64,000 nt of DNA from assembly GCA_025618425.1 (NCBI GenBank), contig CM046844.1:1311500-1375499 (forward strand), written 5' to 3'. Shown piece after piece: positions 58,240 through 64,000 of the stretch. The stretch is from Heliocidaris tuberculata. Its lineage: Eukaryota > Echinodermata > Echinoidea > Camarodonta > Echinometridae. The notes under the pieces are model-generated. The model was not told the DNA's origin, searched no databases, and saw only the letters and a list, made by a program, of their open reading frames with translations. Both the position numbers and the translations under genes were made by a program. Numbering within the stretch: position 1 is the first letter of the stretch; every line of letters starts with the position of its first letter.

Positions 58240-60880
58240 CGTTAATATAATTTAAACATAATTCTATTTCGAGGGAGCAGGGGTTACTGACTTATTTTCC
58301 ATCAACCCCCCCCCCCAAAAAAAATGATAATGAAGAAATGAAGGGGGAAAAAATGGTAGACCTCAAGTTAGTTTCATTTGCCGACACAAGTTAATAATTT
58401 TCAAATTTGAAGATATAAATTATATATGGGTTGTCACATCAGCCTCCCTCCCTTTCAACCCTACCCCTCCACCCTCGATCCCTCTTTTATAGCGACGCCC
58501 CTTAAGACTATTTCAAATGCGAACTTACCACATGACCAGTCGAGATAACCTAGTACCGAATCGATCAAATAAGAAACCAATAGGGAACATGGAGGTGGCC
58601 TGTAGAGCTACAGCTATGGAGAAGACAAGCTGAAGTCGACTTTCTTGTTCTGGACATGATACAGTACTAAGTGTGCTGAGGTTTGGGGTGTCAGCGGTGG
58701 TGTTGAGCTAGATAGAAGCAGCAATTAAAATGCAGCAGTGAAAGAAAAAAGAGAAACATCGCTATGAACAATCCCCATGTAAAGAGATACACATCGATCT
58801 GTCTCATTCTTAATGATTTTGAATATGTTATGTCTATTACATAATAGTGAAAGCTCAAGAAAAAGGAAAATGGTCATCCCATTAAAAATAGGGGTGTCAC
58901 AAGATTCTTATAGAAGTGGGTCGCAATTTTTGTATTCAGCCACAGTATGCGATCACCTTTTTTTGTAAGATCCTATATATCTAAGTGAAGCATAGACATA
59001 TAAATGTTGAGAATTAACGCATTGATATGATGTGTGACGTAATAAATATGATTAAAAAAAAAAAAAAAAAAAAAAGGAGCAGTAGCGGATGTCAGCGTGA
59101 ACCAGGGGTCAACAGAGGTATATAAATCAGATAAACATTAATAAGTTAAAAATTAATTAATCAAGCAAATGAAGCAATAAAAGTACATTATCTTAACATG
59201 CTTAAGTTTTGTTAATACTATGGTCACAACTGATCAGCTGCGGTTGGCTGAAGGGAAAACTCCTGCGTTTCGTACGTCCTTCGTTTGTCCTGGTCACAAC
59301 CGGTCGTGCACCTCCGTGCGTGTGGTCTGCGACGGATTTTGCAAAAAATCCTTGTGTCGCATTCACGGGTCTGCACGTTTTTTTCCAAGCACGTAGGAGC
59401 ACGAAAGAAGACACGCAAGGAGACTGTCGGACATGTCCAATATGCATTTTGCTACGTGTTCTGATGAACGGACGTGACAAGCGCAGCCATCGTACTTCCA
59501 GCACGGGTTTCTAGTGGGAGGTTTCATGAAGCCCTGCATGCTCCATGCAAGACCGTAACACATCGCGCGTCAGAAACTGTTGCACGGCACGGGGGCTGTA
59601 CGTTCGTCTCGAGAGTTCTTGCAGGTTAGAGGGGGTATGTTTATGAGGAGGGTACAATACGCCCAAGAGGAGATGCAGAGATGCACGACCGGTTGTGACC
59701 ATGACAAACGAAGGACGTACAAATCGCAGGAGTTGGCGCACAGCCGATCGCAGCTGCAGACACATGCAGACGTGCAAAAACACTACAACATGCAGACCCG
59801 TGCGTGTGACGCGAGGATTTTCTGAGAAATCCGTTGCAGGCCACACACAAGGAGGTGCACGACCGGTTGTGACTATAGCTAGGTTGTGACCAACCCTTTA
59901 ATGCTATGGTCACAATTGATCGTGCGTGTTTTTGTACTGGCGTGTCCACAGCTGCTATCGGCTGTGGGCCAACTCCTGCGATTCATACGTCCCTCGTTTG
60001 TCATGGTCACAACCATTCGTGCACCTCTCTGCATCTCCCCTTGGGCGTCTGCACCCTCTTCATTGCAAGAACTCATGAGGAGAACGTACACAGAGAAAAC
60101 GATGTTTAAAAATGCAAACAGTTGTTTACAATATGAACTGAACAACCTGTTGTACAGTTCATATTGTAGACAATTTGTTTAAATATTAAACAGGTTTTTA
60201 TAAGTTTTAAACAACCTTTTCAACAGCGTTTTTACTGTGTACAGCCCCGTACAGGTACCATGTAACCTACGTGCAACCGACGCGCAACATGTCACGGCTC
60301 CGTATGGAGACATAGGCTTCGTGAGATACCCGCAAGGAGCCCGTGCGATGGTCGCAAGAAGCACGTGCAGGAAGTTCGATAGCTGCGCGTATCAAACGTG
60401 TTCATCAGAACACGTTGCCACACGCAGAGATTGTTGGACATTCCAACAACCTCCTTGCGTGTCCTGTGTGCTCCTAAGTGCTTGAAAAACAAAACAAACA
60501 AACGTGCAAACCCTTGCGTGCGACGCAAGGATTTTCTGCGAAAGCCTTCGCAGACCACACTCAAGGAGGTGCACGACCGGTTGAGACCAACCTTTGACAT
60601 GCATGTTTTACAAGAAACAAAACGAAAATTCTTTATGGTCATTGAGAACGATCCATATTGCATCTTTACCAATTTTATGATTGGCCTACATGCGTAAGCT
60701 TACATTTATGGACGATGTACTATTTTTGCTGTTGTCGCTGCACAAATCACTGAAATAACCAAGCTGTATGAAAACGAAGACGAACGAGGGCCAGCCAAAG
60801 ATGATGGCACCATGGATGAGGTTCTCTAAACAAGCAAGAAGAAGAGCGAAGAGTCTCTCGAGCACCACTTCAGCCCTCAT
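38773..60880 (-). CDS. SLC43 family transporter, SLC43A3-like (gene B), 9 exons
   Basis: Exons in coding order: 60880-60704, 58707-58529, 46837-46714, 43310-43218, 42786-42258, 41817-41704, 41381-41186, 40206-40083, 38874-38773; total 1638 nt, 545 residues, all phases closing. It is the paralogue of gene A, 5.6 kb upstream of A in the same orientation. Shared marks: GWPSFVFVF in helix 1, DRFGTR after helix 2, SSMQ/IGNLFRGQKSTV, FTIGTLNFFL, VGPLGGLLMDR, LQLQYLTFFLLL, VYGAIRTISG and GDPFY. The first loop has three sequons (N53, N61, N68) and is much shorter than in A; the cytosolic loop (about residues 225-315) is longer. LQYLTF and DPFYV match SLC43A3 closely. Intron 2 is 11.7 kb and full of transposons. 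The start ATG aligns with gene A's; no other in-frame ATG precedes it in the exon. Confidence 0.9.
39007..39713. mobile_element. Nested inverted-end elements in gene B intron 8
   Basis: The outer ends AAGCCAGTTCGCCATTAC and GTGATAACGAACTGGCTT define about 707 bp. Inside, 39163-39615 has its own ends CAGGGTGTTCAGACACAAA and TTTTGTGTCTGAACAGGGGG, and three tandem CGTCGTATAACGAAA units. GC-rich compared with the surroundings. No coding. Confidence 0.7.
40083..40206 (-). CDS. Gene B coding exon 8
   Basis: Encodes FPMQYFSSVYGAIRTISG to GDPFY. It is 124 bp, identical in length and phase to gene A coding exon 8. Confidence 0.92.
40607..41062 (-). repeat. (GAT)n array in gene B intron 7
   Basis: About 450 bp of GAT triplets with AAT, GGT and CGT variants. 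Asp- and Met-rich frames are artefacts. Confidence 0.92.
41186..41381 (-). CDS. Gene B coding exon 7
   Basis: Encodes KSKVRDVYGDMRDSC to GVGPAVVGV, helices 9-10. LQLQYLTF is nearly the SLC43A3 motif. Phases match gene A coding exon 7. Confidence 0.9.
41704..41817 (-). CDS. Gene B coding exon 6
   Basis: Encodes SWYTDIFSITQFLVL to SCSTA, with VGPLGGLLMDR. Acceptor GTACTATAG, donor GTGAGT; phases match gene A coding exon 6. Confidence 0.9.
41882..42190 (-). repeat. (TAC/TGC)n array in gene B intron 5
   Basis: Triplet array mixing TAC, TGC and ACG, about 300 bp, between coding exons 5 and 6. Confidence 0.92.
42258..42786 (-). CDS. Gene B coding exon 5 (fused relative to gene A)
   Basis: A 529-bp exon encoding RANEAGFSLNTFFF to NGDEDL. 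It covers helix 6, a hydrophilic loop with a KRKRK patch, and helix 7 with FTIGTLNFF. It equals gene A coding exons 4 plus 5 without the intron between them, and is 27 residues longer. Confidence 0.92.
43218..43310 (-). CDS. Gene B coding exon 4
   Basis: A 31-codon phase 0-0 exon, IGNLFRGQKSTVIT to SVIAK, the same length and phases as gene A coding exon 3. Confidence 0.92.
43753..44336. mobile_element. TTAA-flanked MITE inside the LINE
   Basis: 584 bp. Inverted ends AGGGAAATCCAACCTT and AAGGTTGGATTGCCCT, flanked by TTAA on both sides (43749-43752 and 44337-44340), a piggyBac-like target. The LINE reading frame resumes in phase when the element and one TTAA are ignored. Confidence 0.88.
45263..45416. 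mobile_element. 154-bp hAT MITE inside the LINE
   Basis: Ends CAGTGGCGGATTTACA and TCTGGATCCGCCCCTG, with a perfect 8-bp duplication ATTGGAAT (45255-45262 and 45417-45424). The same terminal type as the element at 27974. LINE coding continues on either side. Confidence 0.9.
46714..46837 (-). CDS. Gene B coding exon 3
   Basis: Encodes FFMLIGYIMMAFSS to FSSMQ, helices 3-4. Acceptor GATGCTATCAG, donor GTCAGT. Confidence 0.88.
46838..48716 (-). other. Gene B intron 2, start: no gene seen
   Basis: AT-rich non-coding DNA. A stretch at 47376-47410 (TTAGCGAAATGTCGTGGTGC) recurs in inverse at 57815-57845, marking ends of an unrecognised repeat. Confidence 0.5.
48725..49937 (-). mobile_element. Non-autonomous hAT element with internal minisatellite, copy 2
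   Basis: 1213 bp in reverse orientation relative to the copy at 12051. Ends CAGGGCCAGGGGGCA and GCTGCCCCTG, with a perfect 8-bp duplication ACGTAGAG (48717-48724 and 49938-49945). The minisatellite (reverse units GCCCCTTTTC..CTGATAAGT) spans about 48770-49190; the poly-C at 49330-49342 corresponds to copy 1's poly-G. Confidence 0.9.
50712..50888 (+). mobile_element. LINE 3' end (L2-like C-terminus and tail)
   Basis: Encodes AESFKRNLKTYLFSLRL to TWRAK and a stop, a typical L2/Crack-type ORF2 terminus. Then comes GTAAAGCGCCTTGAGCATG, GGCGCTGTATGTATG and a short tail. Only the last 25 or so codons remain recognisable. Confidence 0.65.
51640..52545 (+). mobile_element. Truncated third copy of the minisatellite hAT family
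   Basis: Matches the interior of copy 1 (CATCATCTTCTTCCTTTTTATTG..., poly-G at 52072-52087, the TTGAAGCTA segment) followed by the minisatellite at 52215-52520. The terminal CAGGGGC/GCCCCTG ends and duplications are absent. Confidence 0.7.
52590..53314 (+). repeat. Direct repeat, copy 1 of a ~0.7-kb segment
   Basis: Aligns by eye with 56484-57200 over nearly its whole length (CTCAAATTTTGCATAGAGCT, GATCGGACCTATTGTGTTGA, GAAAAGACAGGAAGTCTATT, TGCATAGGCGGCTATTACAG). Indels include the length of the (GA)n run. It ends at the left end of the element at 53315. Confidence 0.8.
53315..55113. mobile_element. Inverted-end element, hAT-like, in gene B intron 2
   Basis: Ends CAGAGACGTCGCTAGAAAA and TTCTAGCGATGCCCCTG are inverted copies of CAG.G.C.TCGCTAGAA. 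Inner inverted segments include CACCTCGCTACCTGAATATG (53595) against CATATTCGGGTAGAGAGGTG (54680). Several poly-G runs. No 8-bp duplication found, possibly because the left flank is rearranged. Confidence 0.55.
55290..56139. mobile_element. Non-autonomous hAT element with four ~185-bp internal repeats
   Basis: Ends CATAGGCGTAGACAGG and CCTGGCTACGCCATTG with a perfect 8-bp duplication TTGAAATA (55282-55289 and 56140-56147). The interior has about four tandem units of 185 bp, each with GCTACGAGCCGTTATCTTTC, TTTCGCGCTT and GCAGTCCGGGCGTCGAACTA. Same terminal type as the element at 33741. Confidence 0.9.
56484..57200 (+). repeat. Direct repeat, copy 2 of a ~0.7-kb segment
   Basis: Second copy of the segment at 52590-53314, same orientation, 3.9 kb apart, with a longer (GA)n run (56792-56823). 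Confidence 0.8.
57201..58528 (-). other. Gene B intron 2, end: no gene seen
   Basis: Contains the inverse match to 47376-47410 near 57815-57845, a hammerhead-like core at 57994-58014, and (TA)n runs at 58108-58128 and 58193-58240. Confidence 0.5.
57994..58014 (+). ncRNA. Hammerhead-like core motif, copy 1
   Basis: CTGAAGA, then AGCCTTACAGGC (GCCT/AGGC can form a 4-bp stem II), then GAAA. Compared with the hammerhead consensus there is one extra A after CTGANGA, and a cleavage-site strand was not located. Confidence 0.25.
58529..58707 (-). CDS. Gene B coding exon 2
   Basis: Encodes LNTTADTPNLSTLSTVSC to RLSRLVM, covering the end of the loop and helix 2 with DRFGTR. Acceptor TTCTATCTAG, donor GTAAGT, phase 2, the same exit phase as gene A's first coding exon. 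Confidence 0.9.
59217..60590. mobile_element. Composite foldback elements, TATGGTCACAAC family
   Basis: Two adjacent units. The first runs from CTATGGTCACAACTGATC (59219) to GGTTGTGACTATAG (about 59879); the second from CTATGGTCACAATTGATCG (59903) to about 60590. Arms repeat GGTCGTGCACCTCC, GGATTTTCTGCGAA and CGTACGTCCTTCGTTTGTC in both orientations. GC-rich relative to the flanks. Frames over it are not coding-like. Lies in gene B intron 1. Confidence 0.7.
60704..60880 (-). CDS. Gene B coding exon 1
   Basis: Encodes MRAEVVLERLFALLLA to NSTSSIN, with helix 1 and the start of the extracellular loop. Donor GTAAGC, phase 0. The frame stays open upstream to a GTG at 60979, but the ATG at 60880 aligns with gene A. 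The 5' UTR boundary is not clear. Confidence 0.85.
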
Positions 60881-61000
60881 TGTGCAGGTGATCGTGTTGG
60901 AGCTCGAACAGTTAACGTCTGCTCCTTTCACAGTGTCACAGATAAAAGATTCACTGAGCGAAACTATTGTGACGTTCACATTCAGGTCAACCTAGTCGTT

Positions 61001-61002
61001 AG

Positions 61003-61036
<34 letters not shown>
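61001..61036. repeat. Poly-G tract
   Basis: More than 30 consecutive G residues just upstream of gene B coding exon 1 in transcribed terms. Confidence 0.9.
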
Positions 61037-61037
<1 letters not shown>

Positions 61038-61039
61038 GG

Positions 61040-62020
61040 GACGTGTGCGTGTTTCATCCTATTCAAAAACTTCCTGTCAGAATATTTATAATTTTCCAGC
61101 CTGTGTCGGCAAATTTGTTGTTGTTGCAAAAGCAAACTTAGGAACATTGTTCCCCCTAACATTTGTTGTTGTTTTTTTTTTCCTCCACGCGGGATGAGGG
61201 CTCGGGGTTGCGTATCCTTCGCCCCTTAGGCCTGCCTTTACATACAGCCGTCAGAGTAGTTATTATTTCGCGTTGAACTCTTGATATTCTATGGTCGTTG
61301 GGGAATGACATGTGCTCTGACGAAAAACTTTCACTTTTAATTTTTTCTTTCACCGGATCGTGATAGAAGTTCAAAAAATGCAAATGACTTTTGTCATCCT
61401 CTTTTTGCCGCCCCCCCCCCTCTTTTTTGGTTTCTTTTTTCTTAGGGGTGGAAGTATGGCCACTTTGACCCCTGGATCAGCCTGTGTTTATAGCTAGCCG
61501 TCACAGTTATACATGTATATATTTCACGTTTGAAAATTTAATATTTCTAATGTAACGTTTTCACCTTGAACTTATTTTTTTCCAATTTATTTTCTTGAAA
61601 GTTTCCTGACAGCATATCCGACGTTTATTGAGCTTTGCTTTGTCAATACTGGGTCGGTCAAAAGTACTTTCACCCATCATTGATTGCAAATTGGGTCACC
61701 TCCAAACAAAACGTTTTACTATTAGTCTCAAGAAATTCGAGCAAATGGAAAATTAATTAAATCTGCGTAACATGCAAATGAGCCTCTGCCAGAATAATAA
61801 TTTGATCTTACAGCGCCTTTTCTAGAGGATACAAGGCACTGTTTGTTATTAGGAAGAATTAGAAAGGTATGTTTTCAGATTTTTTTTTTTTTAAAAGAAG
61901 TCAAGTGAAGTGCTATTTCTTATAATTGCAGGGCGTTTGTTCGAAATGCGTGAGGCCATTGGCGTAGACAGGCCCTCATAAGTGGGGGTATGATTTCCCT
62001 TAAGGACGATATATATATAT
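61040..62020. other. Upstream of gene B: no gene seen
   Basis: Non-coding. At 61959 a CATTGGCGTAGACAGG hAT-type left end starts, with no matching right end in the window. No promoter could be assigned. Confidence 0.5.
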
Positions 62021-62348
62021 TACTTTCTATGGCGATCCTCAAATTGGCAATGTTGCTTCAAAATGGCAGGTTTAGTAGTACAACTCTCAATATGTTTTGT
62101 ACACAAAATTTCATATTTTCTCCATTATCTCTAAAGATGCTGCTTGTCTTTTTGTGAACTCAACATATGTTGTGTCAAATACATTTCTCCATGATGTATC
62201 TTGAGCTAAGAAGGAGACGACAAGCTGCACCTTCAGAGATAATGGGGAAAATATGAAATTTTGTGTACATAACATATGAAAAGTTGTACTACTAAACCTG
62301 TCACTTTGAAGCAACAATGCCAATTTGAGGATCGCCATAGAAAGTAAA
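62021..62348. repeat. 328-bp imperfect palindrome
   Basis: 62021-62145 (TACTTTCTATGGCGATCCTC...) is mirrored by 62230-62348 (...GAGGATCGCCATAGAAAGTA). The flank to 62477 ends in CTCCTTTAA and resembles the TTAA-MITE family terminus. Confidence 0.8.
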
Positions 62349-62710
62349 TTGAGAATTTTCAAACTTTCATAACTTTCTCATTTCGTAACCGATTTTGATG
62401 GGACTTTTTAAAAATTGCTTCTCTCTATCCTCTCTTTTCATTAAAATGGATTTTCCCCAGGGTTTCAATCTCCTTTAAGTTACTTGTAATAAACTGTACC
62501 CATGAAGGTATATGCTGATATCAATATGCAAATTTAAAGTATATTTTGTTATCAAATGGAATATAAAAACACACACTTGTATGTGTGTATATTGAAGTAT
62601 ATACTATATGTTTGTATTATTATCTTCAGAACCTGAAGAAGGCCGGGAAGGCCGAATGCTTGAAATAATAAAGTTGAAGTTCAGCTACGTCCTTGTCTCC
62701 GGTCTCATCA

Positions 62711-62761
<51 letters not shown>

Positions 62762-62824
62762 AAGAAATGTTCCTCGAACACAACGCTGGTGGTCACTCAT
62801 AGTTGTTTTAGTGGAAGGTATAAT

Positions 62825-63115
62825 GAAAGAAATGTCACTATGAGACGGTCGTAGCTTTTATTGTTCTCCTTTATTTGTCAAGCTTTCGATCAATGATCTT
62901 CATCAGGACTGTATAAAAACACAAAATGATGGCTGACACTTACATAAGTACTAATCAATATAATTATAATAATGATTATAATTAATGATAATAATAATAT
63001 ATGTTGATCATTATTATAATGATTATTATTATCATTATGTATATTATTATTGTTGTTATTGCTTTCGTTATGTCTTTTGTTATTATTATTATTATTATAT
63101 TATTATTATTATTAT

Positions 63116-63168
<53 letters not shown>

Positions 63169-63182
63169 ATATAATACCACCC

Positions 63183-63224
<42 letters not shown>

Positions 63225-63534
63225 ATAATAATAATAATAATGATAATAATAATAACAATAATAATAACAGACATAACGAAAGCAGTAACAATAACAATAA
63301 TAATATACATAATGATAATAATAATGATCATTATAATAATAATCAACATAATTAATATTATTATAATTATATTGATTAGTACTTAACCACTGTAAGAAAT
63401 TGAAATGTATATTCCGATGTAAATGTCAGCCATCATTTTGTGTTTTTATACAGTCCTGATGAAGATCATTGATCGAAAGCTTGACAAATAAAGGACAATA
63501 AAAGCTACGACCGTCTCATAGTGACATTTCTTTC
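62825..63534. mobile_element. 710-bp long palindrome with triplet-repeat core
   Basis: The left arm begins GAAAGAAATGTCACTATGAG and the right arm ends with its complement. Arms of about 340 bp match through the non-repetitive part (TCAAGCTTTCGATCAATGAT) and through (ATT)n/(TAG)n on the left against (CTA)n/(AAT)n on the right. The centre is near 63168-63184. (TA)n runs flank it on both sides (62718-62758 and 63538-63592). Confidence 0.85.
63456..63478 (+). ncRNA. Hammerhead-like core motif in the long palindrome, copy 2
   Basis: CTGATGA, then A-GATC-ATT-GATC (possible stem II), then GAAA. The inverse copy is at 62885-62907 on the - strand, and a degenerate relative with GAAT is at 62633-62657. 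There is one extra A relative to the consensus, and the cleavage strand was not found. Confidence 0.3.

Positions 63535-63537
<3 letters not shown>

Positions 63538-63592
<55 letters not shown>
63538..63592. repeat. (TA)n microsatellite
   Basis: About 27 TA units followed by (GT)n. Confidence 0.95.
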
Positions 63593-63594
<2 letters not shown>

Positions 63595-63884
63595 TGTGTG
63601 TGTGTGTGTGTGGGGTGAGGGTGTGTAAACATGTAGATGGTCCAAGATACAACTTTAGCATCATGCTTTGCAGTTTTGTAGTATGATTTGAATATTGAGC
63701 GAGCGAGCTAACAATATTCAAAATTTGTGAGGTCGCAATTACATTGTTATATAAAAACGGGGAAACACAGTTCTGGTGGGGTTTCATTTGCAAAAATTTC
63801 ACAATAAAAAGGTATTTCATAAGCTATGCTTTTAATACGAGCGAGCGTAGCGAGCGAGCATTTGGAAATATTGGTTCTAAGTCA

Positions 63885-64000
63885 CTCTGAATTAGGGGCA
63901 CATGTTATGGAAAAGGGAAACGTGGTACTTATCATAGGGGAAAGGACACTTATTAGAAAAAATAAATGAATGTGTAGAAAAGGTAGAAAAGGCAGTTATC
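63885..64000 (+). mobile_element. Start of another minisatellite hAT-family array, cut by the window end
   Basis: Units such as GGGGAAAGGACACTTATTAG and AAAGGCAGTTATC match the minisatellite of the elements at 12051 and 48725. Preceded by a GAGCGAGCGTAGCGAGCGAGC stretch also seen near copy 2. Confidence 0.55.

Noticed and set aside
59202..60672. Cluster of overlapping 60-126-codon frames on both strands
   Set aside because: They coincide with the GC-rich foldback cluster and mirror each other between inverted arms; no domain recognised.

Overview
This window reads as animal genomic DNA, most probably from an echinoderm such as a sea urchin. It has short coding exons with GT..AG introns of 0.1-12 kb, a secreted ependymin-related protein, two SLC43-type transporter genes, and a very dense load of palindromic and inverted-repeat DNA elements, LINE fragments and triplet arrays. 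The organism call is an inference from gene content and repeat style. No prokaryotic features, CRISPR arrays or convincing rRNA/tRNA genes were seen. Splice sites were read by eye; the reading phase closes exactly through all exons of all three genes.

Three protein genes are supported. (1) A six-exon ependymin-related gene on the + strand (coding 9763-16802, 218 codons), with a signal peptide, five further cysteine-bearing sites and poly(A) signals near 16.93 kb. (2) SLC43 gene A on the - strand (coding 30825 down to 19193, nine exons, 584 residues), with a non-coding first exon near 33.0-33.17 kb. (3) SLC43 gene B on the - strand (coding 60880 down to 38773, nine exons, 545 residues), with a poly(A) signal at 38649-38654. 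A and B are head-to-tail paralogues of the major-facilitator SLC43 family and look closest to SLC43A3 (equilibrative nucleobase transporter 1-like). They share most intron positions and phases, but A has an intron that B lacks and B has an intron that A lacks.

Almost everything else is mobile or repetitive DNA. From left to right: a foldback element with tandem-repeat arms (2.18-3.70 kb); a 3.6-kb element with about 690-bp inverted termini (3.71-7.32 kb); a LINE 3' half (7.84-9.58 kb); hAT-type non-autonomous elements with perfect 8-bp target duplications at 12.05, 27.97, 33.74, 45.26, 48.73 and 55.29 kb; a LINE at 43.55-46.44 kb carrying two nested insertions; several 140-710-bp palindromes; a long hairpin at 62.83-63.53 kb carrying a hammerhead-ribozyme-like core; and large triplet arrays, the biggest being 1.8 kb of (TAC)n inside intron 7 of gene A.

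Functionally, the window offers one secreted glycoprotein and two membrane transporters, with no sign that they work together. The main interest is structural: two transposons sit within 5-7 bp of splice donors in gene A, the paralogues differ in intron content, and a minisatellite-bearing hAT family is present in several copies.
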